Assembly: GCF_030406045.1 (NCBI RefSeq)
Contig: NZ_CP128988.1
Coordinates: forward strand, 2,329,438-2,393,437
Origin: Thiohalobacter sp. IOR34
Lineage (GTDB): Bacteria > Pseudomonadota > Gammaproteobacteria > Thiohalobacterales > Thiohalobacteraceae
Length of the DNA: 64,000 nucleotides
Direction: 5' to 3'
This document shows positions 9,541 through 19,184 of this stretch, piece after piece. The stretch's first letter is position 1. Every line of letters starts with the position of its first letter. A program made the position numbers and the translations under genes. The notes beneath the pieces were generated by a model. That model was not told where the DNA came from and made no database searches. It saw nothing but the letters and a program-made list of their open reading frames with translations.

Positions 9541-9578
9541 ATTAACCCGGCAACGGTATATACCGTTGCCGGGTTAAT
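9541..9578. promoter_or_regulatory. Perfect 38-bp palindrome between nlpC-like gene and holC
   Basis: Two 19-bp arms are exact reverse complements with no spacer: attaacccggcaacggtat followed directly by its complement. The centre is tatata. The octamer TTGCCGGG in the right arm (9566-9573) is repeated at 9580-9587. A possible -35 TTGTTA (9536-9541) with a -10 inside the palindrome centre would make it an operator overlapping a promoter. The regulator is unknown. Confidence 0.7.
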
Positions 9579-9644
9579 ATTGCCGGGCCGAATATGACAT
9601 CATTGTCCAACCAGCCCGCCAAGCCCGAGGAGGCCGCCGAGCCC

Positions 9645-10076
9645 ATGACCCGCGTCGACTTCTACGTGCTGCCCACGGCCGGCCCGCAGGACCGCGCCCG
9701 ACTCGTCTGCCGGCTGACAGAGAAGGCCTACCTGCAGGGTCACCGCATCTACATCCACACCGACTCGGCGGCCAGCGCGGCCCAGCTCGACGAACTGCTG
9801 TGGACCTTCAGCCAGGGCAGCTTCCTGCCCCACGGGCTGGCCGGCGAGGTGGACGCGGCAGAGACGGCCATCCTGCTCGGTCACGATCACGAACCCGAGA
9901 CCCACAACGAGGTGCTGATCAACCATGCCCATGAGGTGCCGCTGTTCTTCGGCCGCTTCGAACGGGTCGCCGAGCTGGTCGACCAGCAGCCGGAGCACCT
10001 GCAGCAGGCCCGGCAACGCTACAGCTTCTACCGGGAGCGCGGCTATGCGCTCAATTCGCACAAGCTGAAAGGCTGA
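9645..10076 (+). CDS. holC: DNA polymerase III subunit chi
   Basis: Chi links the clamp loader to SSB at the replication fork. From MTRVDFYVL the protein has 143 residues, near the E. coli length of 147. Family features are visible: TEKAYLQGHRIYIHT, QLDELLWTFSQGSFLPHGL, and the C-terminal RQRYSFYRERGYALNSHK. An upstream in-frame ATG at 9594 would add a low-complexity tail; 9645 is chosen because the conserved fold begins there and gaggag precedes it. It is followed by valS, the common gammaproteobacterial order holC-valS. Confidence 0.9.
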   Translation: MTRVDFYVLPTAGPQDRARLVCRLTEKAYLQGHRIYIHTDSAASAAQLDELLWTFSQGSFLPHGLAGEVDAAETAILLGHDHEPETHNEVLINHAHEVPLFFGRFERVAELVDQQPEHLQQARQRYSFYRERGYALNSHKLKG

Positions 10077-10080
10077 TGAC

Positions 10081-10305
10081 ATGGACGGGAACGGCCAGAT
10101 CCCCGAGCTGCACAGCGTAATCCGTGCCCCCGAGGCCGGGGCGGACGAGGAAGCGGCCGCGGCCCGACTGCTGCCGGCACTGCGCGCGCTGGTTGCCGAG
10201 GAGAGCGCCGCGGTGCTGGCCGAGGCCGCCGAGGAGATCCAGCGCCGGGTCGAACGGCGCCTGCCCGAACTGCTGGCGAGCCTCGCCGAGAGCCGTCGCG
10301 ACTGA
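10081..10305 (+). CDS. Small hypothetical protein between holC and valS
   Basis: A 74-residue, alanine- and glutamate-rich ORF that starts 4 nt after the holC stop. Its second half ([23 protein letters not shown]) is strongly helical with heptad-like spacing. I do not recognise a named family. The close spacing suggests translation coupled to holC. Another small helical replication accessory protein is possible but not shown. Confidence 0.6.
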   Translation: MDGNGQIPELHSVIRAPEAGADEEAAAARLLPALRALVAEESAAVLAEAAEEIQRRVERRLPELLASLAESRRD

Positions 10306-10380
10306 CCGGCAGACCGCCTGTGACACTGCCGGAAAAGCACCCGCCCAGCCACATCCCCCGGGCTGCCGGGGCACTTTGGG

Positions 10381-10386
10381 TATAAT
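10381..10386 (+). promoter_or_regulatory. Possible -10 element upstream of valS
   Basis: A perfect TATAAT 35 nt before the valS ATG. No convincing -35 hexamer is present at 16-18 nt upstream, and there is no TGn extension, so the call rests on the -10 box alone. Confidence 0.4.
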
Positions 10387-10420
10387 GCCCGCTTTTCTGA
10401 TTGCCGGAGCCGCGAACGCG

Positions 10421-13183
10421 ATGGAAAAGACGTACAACCCCCACGCCATCGAACAGCGTTGGTACCAGACCTGGGAAGACAACGGCTATTTCGAGCCCAG
10501 TGGCGAGGGCCAGCCCTACTGCATCATGATCCCACCGCCGAACGTCACCGGCAGCCTGCACATGGGCCATGCCTTCCAGGACACCATCATGGACGCCCTG
10601 ATCCGCTACCACCGCATGAAGGGCGACAATACCCTCTGGCAGGCCGGCACCGACCATGCCGGCATCGCCACCCAGATGGTGGTCGAACGCCAGCTGGAAG
10701 CGGAGGGCAAGAGCCGTCACGACCTCGGCCGCGCCGCCTTCATCGCCAAGGTCTGGGAATGGAAACGCGAGTCCGGCGGCACCATCACCCGTCAGCTGCG
10801 CCGCATGGGCGCCTCGCTGGACTGGTCGCGGGAGCGCTTCACCATGGACGACGGCCTGTCCGAAGCAGTGCGCGAGGTGTTCGTCCGGCTTCACGAGGAG
10901 GGGCTGATCTACCGCGGCAAGCGGCTGGTCAACTGGGACCCGGTGCTGCACACTGCAGTCTCTGATCTGGAGGTGGTCTCGCAGGAGGAATCCGGTCACC
11001 TGTGGCACATGCGTTATCCGCTGGCCGACGGCTCCGGCCATCTGGTGGTGGCCACCACCCGCCCCGAGACCCTGCTCGGCGATACCGCGGTGGCCGTGCA
11101 CCCGGACGACGAGCGCTACAAGGATCTGATCGGCAAGCGGGTGAAGCTGCCGCTCACCGATCGCGAGATCCCGATCGTCGCCGACGAGCACGTCGATCCC
11201 GAGTTCGGCACCGGCTGCGTGAAGATCACCCCGGCTCACGACTTCAACGACTACGAGGTGGGCCAGCGGCACGGCCTGCCGATGATCAACATCTTCACCA
11301 TCGACGCCGCGCTGAACGAGAACGTGCCGGCCAAGTACCGCGGCCTCGACCGCTACGAGGCGCGCGATGTCATCGTCCACGACCTGGACGAGCTGGGCCT
11401 GCTGGAGGCGGTGGAGGACCACCGACTGATGGTGCCACGGGGCGATCGTTCCGGGGCGGTGGTCGAGCCCTTCCTCACCGACCAGTGGTTCGTGAAGATC
11501 GGTCCCCTGGCCCAGCCGGCCATCGAGGCGGTGGAGAAAGGTGACATCCGCTTCGTGCCGGACAACTGGAAGAACACCTATTTCGAGTGGATGCGCAACA
11601 TCCAGGACTGGTGCATTTCGCGGCAGATCTGGTGGGGCCACCGCATCCCCGCCTGGTACGACAGCGAGGGCAATGTCTATGTCGGCCGCAGCGAGGACGA
11701 GGTGCGCGAGAAGCACGGGCTCGGCGACATCGAGCTGAAGCAGGACGAGGACGTGCTCGACACCTGGTTCAGTTCCGCGCTCTGGCCCTTCTCGACCCTG
11801 GGCTGGCCCCAGCAGACCGAGGCGCTCAGGACCTGGTACCCGACCAGTGTGCTGGTCACCGGCTTCGACATCATCTTCTTCTGGGTGGCGCGGATGATCA
11901 TGATGGGCCTCAAGTTCATGGGCGACGTGCCCTTCCGCGAGGTCTACATCCACGGCCTGGTGCGCGACGCCCATGGCCAGAAGATGTCCAAGTCCAAGGG
12001 CAATGTGCTGGACCCCATCGACCTGATCGACGGCATCGATCTGGAGACCCTGATCGAGAAGCGCACCCGCGGCCTGATGCAGCCGCAGATGGCCAGGAAG
12101 ATCGAAAAGGCGACACGCAAGGAGTTCCCCAAGGGCATCCCGGCCTTCGGCACGGACGCCCTGCGCTTCACCTTCGCCGCCATGGCCTCCACCGGCCGTG
12201 ACATCAACTTCGACCTGGGCCGCATCGAGGGCTACCGCAACTTCTGCAACAAGCTGTGGAACGCGGCCCGCTACGTACTGATGAACACCGAGGCCGAGGA
12301 CTGCGGCCAGCGCGGTGGCGAGGTCGAGCTGTCCGCCGCCGACCGCTGGATCATCGCCCGCCTGCAACGCACCATCGGCGCCGTCACCGAGGCCATCGAG
12401 CACTACCGCCTGGACCACGCCGCCCAGGCGCTCTACGAGTTCATCTGGAACGAGTACTGCGACTGGTACCTGGAACTCTCCAAGCCTGTGCTGACCGGCA
12501 GCGGCAGCAGCGAGGCCGCCCGCCGCGGCACCCGCCGCACCCTGGTACAGGTCCTGGAGACGACCCTGCGCCTGGCCCACCCCGTGATGCCCTTCATCAC
12601 CGAGGAGATCTGGCAGCGGGTTGCACCGCTGGCCGGGGTGGAAGGCCCGACCATCATGCGCCAGCCCTTCCCCGTCGCCGACGACTCGCTGATCGATGCC
12701 GCGGCGGTGGAAGAGATGGAATGGGTGATGGGCTTCATCCTCGGCGTGCGCAAGATCCGCAGCGGCATGAACATCGACCCGCGCAAGCCGCTGCCGGTAC
12801 TGATCGAAAACGGCAGCGAGAGCGACCGCGCCCGGCTGGAAGCCAACCGCCACTATCTGCTGAACCTGGGACGCATCGAGTCCATCACCTGGCTGGAGGC
12901 CGGCGCGACCCCGCCGGAGTCGGCCACCGCACTGCTCGGCAAGGCCAAACTGCTGATCCCGATGGCCGGGCTGATCGACAAGGAGGCCGAGATCGCACGG
13001 CTGAAGAAGGAGATCGAACGCAGCTGCAATGAATGGACGCGGATCGAAAAGAAGCTCGCCAACTGCGACTTCGTCGAAAAGGCCCCCGAGGCGGTAGTGG
13101 CCAAGGAACGCCACAAGCTGGGCGCCCTGACCACCGCGATCAAGGATCTTAAGGCCCAGCTGCACCGCATCGAGTCCCTCTAG
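10421..13183 (+). CDS. valS: Valine--tRNA ligase
   Basis: 920 residues (E. coli 951). Class I signatures are present: [13 protein letters not shown] (HMGH at 47-50) and KMSKS at 521-525. An editing domain lies between them. The C-terminal coiled-coil arm that binds tRNA(Val) is visible ([16 protein letters not shown]). It charges tRNA(Val) in the cytoplasm. ATG at 10421 opens with [15 protein letters not shown], the standard N-terminus. The stop codon TAG is followed directly by the CTAG flank of a mobile-looking element. Confidence 0.98.
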   Translation: MEKTYNPHAIEQRWYQTWEDNGYFEPSGEGQPYCIMIPPPNVTGSLHMGHAFQDTIMDALIRYHRMKGDNTLWQAGTDHAGIATQMVVERQLEAEGKSRHDLGRAAFIAKVWEWKRESGGTITRQLRRMGASLDWSRERFTMDDGLSEAVREVFVRLHEEGLIYRGKRLVNWDPVLHTAVSDLEVVSQEESGHLWHMRYPLADGSGHLVVATTRPETLLGDTAVAVHPDDERYKDLIGKRVKLPLTDREIPIVADEHVDPEFGTGCVKITPAHDFNDYEVGQRHGLPMINIFTIDAALNENVPAKYRGLDRYEARDVIVHDLDELGLLEAVEDHRLMVPRGDRSGAVVEPFLTDQWFVKIGPLAQPAIEAVEKGDIRFVPDNWKNTYFEWMRNIQDWCISRQIWWGHRIPAWYDSEGNVYVGRSEDEVREKHGLGDIELKQDEDVLDTWFSSALWPFSTLGWPQQTEALRTWYPTSVLVTGFDIIFFWVARMIMMGLKFMGDVPFREVYIHGLVRDAHGQKMSKSKGNVLDPIDLIDGIDLETLIEKRTRGLMQPQMARKIEKATRKEFPKGIPAFGTDALRFTFAAMASTGRDINFDLGRIEGYRNFCNKLWNAARYVLMNTEAEDCGQRGGEVELSAADRWIIARLQRTIGAVTEAIEHYRLDHAAQALYEFIWNEYCDWYLELSKPVLTGSGSSEAARRGTRRTLVQVLETTLRLAHPVMPFITEEIWQRVAPLAGVEGPTIMRQPFPVADDSLIDAAAVEEMEWVMGFILGVRKIRSGMNIDPRKPLPVLIENGSESDRARLEANRHYLLNLGRIESITWLEAGATPPESATALLGKAKLLIPMAGLIDKEAEIARLKKEIERSCNEWTRIEKKLANCDFVEKAPEAVVAKERHKLGALTTAIKDLKAQLHRIESL

Positions 13184-13401
13184 CTAGCCCGGATATTGCA
13201 TCAGGACCCCGGATGATGGCCTGGCTGGACCCGCGGGTATCGCGGCCTGGAGGCCGCTCCTACAACACATTGTGCCGCCACGCCCCGTAGGAGCGGCCTC
13301 CAGGCCGCGATTGGGCAATATCCCCGGGCGCGCATGATCGGCCAGCCTGCCTTGCCAGCTTCGCCCTGCGCATCGAATCCTTGGTGCAATATCCGGGCTA
13401 G
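13184..13401. mobile_element. MITE-like element, 218 bp, with CTAG flanks
   Basis: Bounded by CTAG at both ends (13184-13187 and 13398-13401). Termini are cccggatattgcatca on the left and the reverse complement of cccggatattgcaccaagg on the right. It holds no ORF with coding character. Its centre carries an inverted pair of GTAGGAGCGGCC repeats (13239-13264 and 13286-13312). The left half matches the fragment at 27625-27772. It lies directly after the valS stop codon. Confidence 0.85.
13239..13312. repeat. Inverted pair of GTAGGAGCGGCCTCCAGGCCGCGAT repeats
   Basis: Each unit is itself an imperfect palindrome (GGCC centre); the two units point toward each other and could fold into a long hairpin. 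The same pair with a similar spacer (ggcgtggcggcacaatgtgt or its complement) occurs at 27644-27716, 50478-50546 and 55811-55886. This resembles the REP-type repeats known in Pseudomonas and related genomes. Confidence 0.85.
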
Positions 13402-13629
13402 ACGGGTTCAAGTGGAAGCGTCCCGCCGTTCAAGAACTCCCGGACGTTGCCGATAGAGATTTGAGTTACCTGTCGACGCAACGAATAATTTGATGTAGGT
13501 TAGTACGTTACAGGAGTCGCACCGGTCCCTGAGAGGGAGCCAGGGATATAACAGACAGGTCACGGAAGGCTGAACCATGGTGCTTTCCGCCCCTATCTTG
13601 GCGGAAGACCAACGGTCCTTGGGGATTCA

Positions 13630-14709
13630 ATGCCAACCATCCTGATCGTGGACGACCGTTTCTCCAGCCGCCAGACCCTGGCCGAGCTGGCGCACACCTT
13701 TCATCAGGAGACCACGGTCGAGGCGTTCAGCAATCCCGAGGACGCGCTGCGCTGGCTGAACTGGCATGCCGCCGACCTGGTCCTGACCCGTTACGACCTG
13801 CCGCAGATCACCGGCGTCGAATTCATCCGCCGGGTACGCGAACTGCCGGGTGGCAGCCACCTGCCGCTGGTCATCATCACCGCTGCCGACGACCGCTACG
13901 CGCGCTACGCCGCGCTGGATGCCGGCGCCACCGATTCCCTCACCGATCCCGTCGATCATGTCGAGTGGCAGGTCCGCTGCCGCAACCTGCTCACCCAGTA
14001 CCAGCAGCACCGGATCATCCAGGACCGCGCCCACTGGCTGGAGAAGCAGGTCTCGGAGGCGGTCAGCGCGATCCGCGTGCGCGAGCAGGAGACCCTGCTG
14101 CGACTCGCCAAGGCCGGCGAATACCGCGACGAGGAGACCGGCAATCACGTGGTGCGCATGGCCAAGTATGCCAGGCTGATCGCCGAGGCCATGGGTCTGG
14201 AACGCGAGGAGGCCGAGATCATCGAGCTGGCCGCACCGATGCACGACATCGGCAAGATCGGCATCCCCGACGACATCCTGCTCAAGCCGGACCGCCTGCC
14301 GCCCGAGGAGTTCGAGATCATGAAGCGGCACACGGTGATCGGCTACGAGATCCTCAAGGACAGCCCCTCGCAGTACCTGCAGATGGGCGCAGTGATTGCC
14401 CTCGGCCACCATGAGAAATTCAACGGCACCGGCTACCCGCATGGCCTGCGCGGCGAGGACATCCCCCTCTCGGCGCGCATCGTCGCCGTGGCCGACGTCT
14501 ATGACGCCTTGACCTCGGCCCGTCCCTACAAGCGCGCCTGGGAGGCCGACGAAGCCTTCGAGTTCATGCAGCGCAACAGTGGGACACACTTCGACCCGCG
14601 TTGTCTGGACGCCTTCCACAGCCAGATGGAGCGCGTGATCCGCATCCAGAAGCTGCTCAGCGACCACCCGGAACCGGCCCTGCCGGAACGGCACAGCGAC
14701 ATCGCCTGA
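13630..14709 (+). CDS. Response-regulator-like protein with HD-GYP domain; receiver degenerate
   Basis: 359 residues: receiver-like domain (1-118), linker helix, then HD-GYP domain (150-345) with MHDIGK (H205, D206), HH at 260-261 and GYP at 268-270. HD-GYP proteins hydrolyse cyclic di-GMP with a metal centre, as in RpfG. The receiver keeps the acidic pair D8-D9 and T84, but the phosphoacceptor position is Arg54 (LTRYDLP where LTDYxMP is expected). The conserved Lys is Asp106 (LTDPVD). It is therefore probably not phosphorylated in the usual way. Monocistronic by spacing. Confidence 0.9.
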   Translation: MPTILIVDDRFSSRQTLAELAHTFHQETTVEAFSNPEDALRWLNWHAADLVLTRYDLPQITGVEFIRRVRELPGGSHLPLVIITAADDRYARYAALDAGATDSLTDPVDHVEWQVRCRNLLTQYQQHRIIQDRAHWLEKQVSEAVSAIRVREQETLLRLAKAGEYRDEETGNHVVRMAKYARLIAEAMGLEREEAEIIELAAPMHDIGKIGIPDDILLKPDRLPPEEFEIMKRHTVIGYEILKDSPSQYLQMGAVIALGHHEKFNGTGYPHGLRGEDIPLSARIVAVADVYDALTSARPYKRAWEADEAFEFMQRNSGTHFDPRCLDAFHSQMERVIRIQKLLSDHPEPALPERHSDIA

Positions 14710-14773
14710 CCCTCCCCTCCAGCTGGCGCTCCGGTATACTGGCCCGACCCCAACGGCCGGAAGCGGCAGCGAG

Positions 14774-15886
14774 ATGAGCAGATACCGCGGCGAGACCCAC
14801 TTTCACCATGACGCCCCCGCCTGCTGTGGCGTGCTGCTGACCAACCTCGGCACCCCGGAGGCACCGACCCCCGCCGCGCTGCGCCGTTATCTGGCCGAAT
14901 TCCTCTGGGATCCCCGGGTGGTGGAGATGCCACGTCCCCTGTGGTGGCTGCTCCTGCACGGGGTGATCCTGCGCACCCGTCCGGCGCGGGCCGCACGGGC
15001 CTATCGCAGCATCTGGTCGGCCGAGGGTTCACCCTTGCTGGCCATCTCCCGACGCCAGCAGTCCGGCCTGCAACAGCGACTCGACGCCCGCCTGCCGGGG
15101 CCGCTGCGGGTGGCACTGGGCATGCGCTACGGTCGCCCCTCCATCGAGGACGGCCTGGAGGAACTGCGCGCCGCCGGTGCCCGTCGCCTGCTGGTGCTGC
15201 CCCTCTATCCCCAGTATTCCGCCACCACCACGGCCTCCACCTTCGATGCGGTGAGCGCCGTGCTGCAGCGCTGGCGCTGGCTGCCTGCGCTGCGCTTCGT
15301 CGACCACTATCACGAGCATCCGGCCTATATCCGCGCCCTGGTGGCGAGCATCCGCGAACACCGTGCGCCATCCGGCGACGAGGCACGGCTGCTGTTCTCC
15401 TTCCACGGCCTGCCCAGGCGCTACCTGCTGCAGGGCGACCCCTACCACTGCGAGTGTCACAAGACCGCCCGCCTGGTGGCCGAGGCCCTGCAGCTGGACT
15501 CCGGCCAGTGGCAGCTCGCCTTCCAGTCGCGCTTCGGCCGCGAGGAATGGCTCAAGCCCTACACCGACCAGACCCTGAAGCGCTGGGCCAGGGACGGCAT
15601 CCGCCGGGTGCAGGTCGTCTGCCCCGGCTTCAGCGCCGACTGCCTGGAGACCCTGGAGGAGATCGGCGAACAGAACCGCGAGCTGTTCCTCAAGGCGGGC
15701 GGCGAACACTTCGAGTACATCCCGGCCCTCAACGACCGCCCCGACCACCTGGAAGCACTGGCCGACATCGTCTGCGAGCAGATCCAGGGCTGGCCGGAGG
15801 CCGACCCTCAGTGGGACGCAGAACGCGACGCCGCCGAGCGCAGCCAGCGTCTGGAACGGGCGCGCCGCCTCGGGGCGTCTGGCTGA
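14774..15886 (+). CDS. hemH: Ferrochelatase
   Basis: Inserts Fe2+ into protoporphyrin IX, the last step of protohaem synthesis. 370 residues, typical of proteobacterial HemH. Landmarks are GVLLTNLGTPEAPT at the N-terminus, the metal-binding His in SFHGLPRRY, and a C-terminal VVCPGFSADCLETLEEIGEQNRE. A tatact hexamer at 14735 may be its -10. A supply of haem fits the multihaem cytochromes encoded at 27.8-31.3 kb, although the genes are not adjacent. Confidence 0.96.
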   Translation: MSRYRGETHFHHDAPACCGVLLTNLGTPEAPTPAALRRYLAEFLWDPRVVEMPRPLWWLLLHGVILRTRPARAARAYRSIWSAEGSPLLAISRRQQSGLQQRLDARLPGPLRVALGMRYGRPSIEDGLEELRAAGARRLLVLPLYPQYSATTTASTFDAVSAVLQRWRWLPALRFVDHYHEHPAYIRALVASIREHRAPSGDEARLLFSFHGLPRRYLLQGDPYHCECHKTARLVAEALQLDSGQWQLAFQSRFGREEWLKPYTDQTLKRWARDGIRRVQVVCPGFSADCLETLEEIGEQNRELFLKAGGEHFEYIPALNDRPDHLEALADIVCEQIQGWPEADPQWDAERDAAERSQRLERARRLGASG

Positions 15887-15924
15887 ACGCCGTTTGCCTC
15901 ATGCCCGCCAGGGGAGACAGGCCG

Positions 15925-16893
15925 ATGGATTCGACGGGCGCCGCCGCGCCGCCCCTGCTGCTCGGCATCAGCAGCTGCCTGCTCGGCGAGGCGGTGCGTT
16001 ACGACGGCAGCGACCGGCGGGATACGTGGATCTGCGGCCCCCTGGCCGAGGTCTTCGACTTCGAGCCGTTCTGCCCCGAGACGGCCATCGGCCTCGGCGT
16101 GCCGCGGCCGCCGATCCAGCTGCTCGGCACGCCGCAGCGCTGCCGGGCCCGTGGGGTGGAGGATCCCGCCCTCGACGTCACCATCCCCCTGCAACGCCTC
16201 GGCCGCGAGCGTGCCCGGCAGCTGGGCCGGATCAGCGGCTACATCTTCAAGGCCAGATCGCCGAGCTGCGGCCTGAGCGACGTCAGGCTGCTCGGCCCGG
16301 ACGGGCGCAGCCGCCGCCGCGGCACCGGCCGCTATGCCGCCGCCTTCCTCGCCGCCCGGCCGGCCCTGCCGGTCATCGACGAACGCCGGCTGAGCGATCC
16401 GCGGCAGCGCGACCCCTTCCTGGAACGGGTCTTTGCCTACCACCGCTGGCAGCGGCTGCAGGCCTCCCGCCCGGACCGCGCTGCCGTGCAACACTTCCAT
16501 CGCCGCCAGCGCCTGGCGCTGGACGCCCACGGCCCGGCCGGCCGGCGTGCCCTGGATCGCTGGCTGGAAGGGCCGGGCAGGCGGCTGGCCCCGTCCCGGC
16601 TGGTCAGCGCCTATCTGCCGCGTTTCATGCAGGCATTGGCCCCGGCCGCCACGCCGCGGCGCCATCATGCGGTGCTGCAAGGCATCGCCCGCCAGCTCCG
16701 CCCCCGACTCGACGCCGCCGACCGCCAGGAGCTGGAAGAGCTGATCGCGGCCTGGACGCGCGGCGAACTGCCGCGCAGCGCCGTGCTGGTCCTGCTGCGC
16801 CATCTGCTGCGCCGGCATCCGCTCGAATCCCTGGCGGAACAGAGCTATCTCTTCCCGGAAGCCGCGGAACAGCGACTGCGGCAGATCCTCTGA
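15925..16893 (+). CDS. DUF523 and DUF1722 domain protein
   Basis: 322 residues. The DUF523 part (1-150) shows SSCLLGEAVRYDG, FCPE and ARSPSCG, with conserved cysteines. The DUF1722 part (about 190-310) resembles E. coli YbgA (HFHRRQRLALDAH, LLRRHPLESLAEQSYLFP). The biochemical role is unproven. YbgA-like genes often neighbour photolyase genes, but none is present here. Start 15925 is preceded by aggggaga at good spacing; an in-frame ATG at 15901 is less likely. It lies 38 nt after hemH. Confidence 0.85.
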   Translation: MDSTGAAAPPLLLGISSCLLGEAVRYDGSDRRDTWICGPLAEVFDFEPFCPETAIGLGVPRPPIQLLGTPQRCRARGVEDPALDVTIPLQRLGRERARQLGRISGYIFKARSPSCGLSDVRLLGPDGRSRRRGTGRYAAAFLAARPALPVIDERRLSDPRQRDPFLERVFAYHRWQRLQASRPDRAAVQHFHRRQRLALDAHGPAGRRALDRWLEGPGRRLAPSRLVSAYLPRFMQALAPAATPRRHHAVLQGIARQLRPRLDAADRQELEELIAAWTRGELPRSAVLVLLRHLLRRHPLESLAEQSYLFPEAAEQRLRQIL

Positions 16894-16906
16894 GGGCCAC
16901 GCTCGC

Positions 16907-17893
16907 TCAGCGGCGCCGGCGGCGATGCGGACGACGCCCCCGGTCGCTCTTCGGTTCCAGGGTGCTGCGCCGCTTCTCCAGCAGGCAGAGGAAAAAGCCC
17001 TCCATCGCCCCCGCCGGCAGGATGCGCCGGGCGCCGGCCAGCGCCGGAGCGAAGGCCCGGCCCTGCCACTCGGCCAGCCCCGGCCGCCAGTTGGCGAAGG
17101 GCAACTCGACGGGCAACACCTCGAGGGCATCGCCGAAGGTTCGCAGCAGCCGGTCGAGCACCGCCTCGTTCTCCTCCGGCGCAAAGGAACAGGTCGAGTA
17201 AAGCAGCCGGCCGCCCGGCTTCAGGCACTGCACGGCGGAGAACAGCAGCCGCCCCTGCTTGCGCGCCATATCGCGGATCTTGGCGGGGCTCCAGTGGGCG
17301 TAGCTGGCCGGCTGGTCGAGGCGAATGCGCCCCTCGCTGGAGCAGGGTGCATCGAGCAGCACGCGGTCGAAGCGCTCGGGCGTCTTGCGCCAGATGTGGC
17401 TGCCGTCGGCCAGATAGGTCTGCACCATTTCCACCCCCTGGGCCGCCAGGTTGGCCCGCAGGCGGAAGAAGCGTGGACGCACCGCCTCCACCGCGGCGAT
17501 GCGTCCCCGGTTCTGCATCAGCCCGGCCATCTGCGTGGTCTTGCTGCCGGGTGCGGCGGCCAGATCCAGCACCTCCTCGCCGGGCTGCGGATCGAGCAGC
17601 CAGGGGGGGAGCATGCTGGACAGGTTCTGGATGTAGATGGCCCCCTCGGCCACCGCCTTCGAGTGGCTCAACGCCTCGCGCTGCGCCGAGGGCAGGGTGA
17701 AGGCGCCCGGCAGCCAGTCGACCGACTGGGGCTCCAACCCCTCCGCCTGCAGCGCGGCGCGGGCCGCCTCGACCCCGCCGCGCAGGGGATTGGCACGGCA
17801 GGCCAGGCGCGGTGGCGGCCCGGCCAGGGCCTTGGTGTCCGGCAGCAGGGCCTGCAGCCGCTGCAGCAGGATCTCGGGCGGGGCGTCACTCAT
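16907..17893 (-). CDS. RsmB/NOP-family RNA m5C methyltransferase
   Basis: 328 residues with SAM-binding DLAAAPGSKTTQMA, the general-base motif DAPCSSEGRI (Cys of motif IV) and YSTCSFAPEENE (catalytic Cys of motif VI). These two cysteines define RNA cytosine-5 methyltransferases. It lacks the N-terminal NusB-like domain of RsmB, so it is closer to the short RsmF/YebU or NSUN type. It likely modifies rRNA or tRNA. The C-terminus is very basic (GRRPHRRRRR). Convergent with the DUF523 gene and divergent from the TIGR03790 gene. Confidence 0.88.
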   Translation of the reverse strand: MSDAPPEILLQRLQALLPDTKALAGPPPRLACRANPLRGGVEAARAALQAEGLEPQSVDWLPGAFTLPSAQREALSHSKAVAEGAIYIQNLSSMLPPWLLDPQPGEEVLDLAAAPGSKTTQMAGLMQNRGRIAAVEAVRPRFFRLRANLAAQGVEMVQTYLADGSHIWRKTPERFDRVLLDAPCSSEGRIRLDQPASYAHWSPAKIRDMARKQGRLLFSAVQCLKPGGRLLYSTCSFAPEENEAVLDRLLRTFGDALEVLPVELPFANWRPGLAEWQGRAFAPALAGARRILPAGAMEGFFLCLLEKRRSTLEPKSDRGRRPHRRRRR

Positions 17894-17912
17894 TCTATGG
17901 TACCGTAGGGGG

Positions 17913-19184
17913 ATGTCTGTCTTGCCGTTGCGCCGTGCCCTTCTCTGGCTGATCGCGGGCCTGTGCTGGATGAGCCAGGCCGGTGCGGCACCACCGCAGC
18001 TGCTGTTGCCCAAGTCCCGGCTGTCGCCGGACGAGATCGCCATTATCGTCAATGACCGGGACCCTGTCAGCCGGCGCATCGGCGACTATTACCGCCAGGC
18101 GCGCGGCATCCCCAGGGCCAACCTGATCCATGTCTCCCTGCCGCCCGGGCGCGCCACCCTGCGGCCTGCCCGTTTCGAGGCCATCTATCGCGAGGTCCAG
18201 GCCCGGACCCCGCCGCAGGTGCAGGCCTATGCCCTGACCTGGACGACCCCCTTCCGCGTCGGCTGCATGTCCATCACCACCGCCTTCGCCGCCGGTTTCG
18301 ACCGCCAGTGGTGCTCCGCCAAGCGCTGTGCACCCACCCGGCGCAGCCCCTACTTCAACAGCACCAGCCAGCAGCCCTGGCAGGAACTCGGGCTGCGTCC
18401 GACGATGAGCATCGCGGGCCGTGACTTCGACCAGGCACGGGCGCTGATCGACCGCGGCATCGCCAGCGACGCCAGCTGGCCGAAAGGCAGCGCCTATCTG
18501 CTCGAGACCTCGGACCGGCGCCGCTCGGTGCGCGCCCCCGGCTTTCCCTTCATCGCCCGGCTGTTCGGCCGCCGGCTGCCGGTGAGGCTGCTGAAACAGG
18601 ACAGCCTGCGCGACCGTGACGACGTGCTGTTCTATTTCACCGGCCTGCCCCGCGTGGAGGGGCTCGACAGCCTGGGTTTCCTCCCCGGGGCGGTGGCCGA
18701 CCACCTGACCTCGGCCGGCGGCATCCTCACCGGCAAACGCCAGATGACCGTGCTGCGCTGGCTGGAAGCCGGTGCCACCGGCAGCTACGGGACGGTGGTC
18801 GAACCCTGCAACCTGCCGGCCAAGTTCCCGGCCCCCGGCGTGCTGATGGCGCACTACCTGGGCGGCGCCAGCCTGGTCGAGGCCTACTGGAAGAGCGTCG
18901 CCATGCCCGGCGAGGGGCTGTTCGTCGGCGAGCCCCTGGCCGCACCCTTCGCCGGCGAGCGCCTGCACGAGGCAAAGGACGGCCTGCTGCTCGAGACCCA
19001 CGCCCTGCGCCCCGGCCACTACCGCCTGCTCGCCGCCGCCACCCCGGTCGGCCCCTTCCGGCCCTTGCCCAGCATCCTCCAGGTGCAGGCCGGCCAGTGG
19101 CGGTTCCGCCTGCCACGGGTGAAGGCCGCCTATCTGAAACTCGAACCCGTCGCCGCGGTCAGCATCCACCGGCCGGCGCCATGA
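17913..19184 (+). CDS. TIGR03790 family secreted protein
   Basis: 423 residues with a signal peptide (LLWLIAGLCWMSQAGAA). The mature start IAIIVNDRDPVSRRIGDYYRQARGIPRANLIHV matches TIGR03790, a family of exported proteins of unknown function. Other conserved blocks are RWLEAGATGSYGTVVEPCN and VEAYWKSVAMPGEGLFVGEPLA. Start at 17913 follows gtagggg. Its stop overlaps the next ATG (ATGA at 19181-19184), so the downstream DUF2007 gene is translationally coupled. Confidence 0.85.
   Translation: MSVLPLRRALLWLIAGLCWMSQAGAAPPQLLLPKSRLSPDEIAIIVNDRDPVSRRIGDYYRQARGIPRANLIHVSLPPGRATLRPARFEAIYREVQARTPPQVQAYALTWTTPFRVGCMSITTAFAAGFDRQWCSAKRCAPTRRSPYFNSTSQQPWQELGLRPTMSIAGRDFDQARALIDRGIASDASWPKGSAYLLETSDRRRSVRAPGFPFIARLFGRRLPVRLLKQDSLRDRDDVLFYFTGLPRVEGLDSLGFLPGAVADHLTSAGGILTGKRQMTVLRWLEAGATGSYGTVVEPCNLPAKFPAPGVLMAHYLGGASLVEAYWKSVAMPGEGLFVGEPLAAPFAGERLHEAKDGLLLETHALRPGHYRLLAAATPVGPFRPLPSILQVQAGQWRFRLPRVKAAYLKLEPVAAVSIHRPAP

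Noticed and set aside
10043-13165. A 1040-codon open frame antisense to valS
   Set aside because: valS is certain on the other strand; in GC-rich DNA the opposite frame of a real gene often lacks stops. The translated sequence shows no family and has skewed H/L/V/G/D content.
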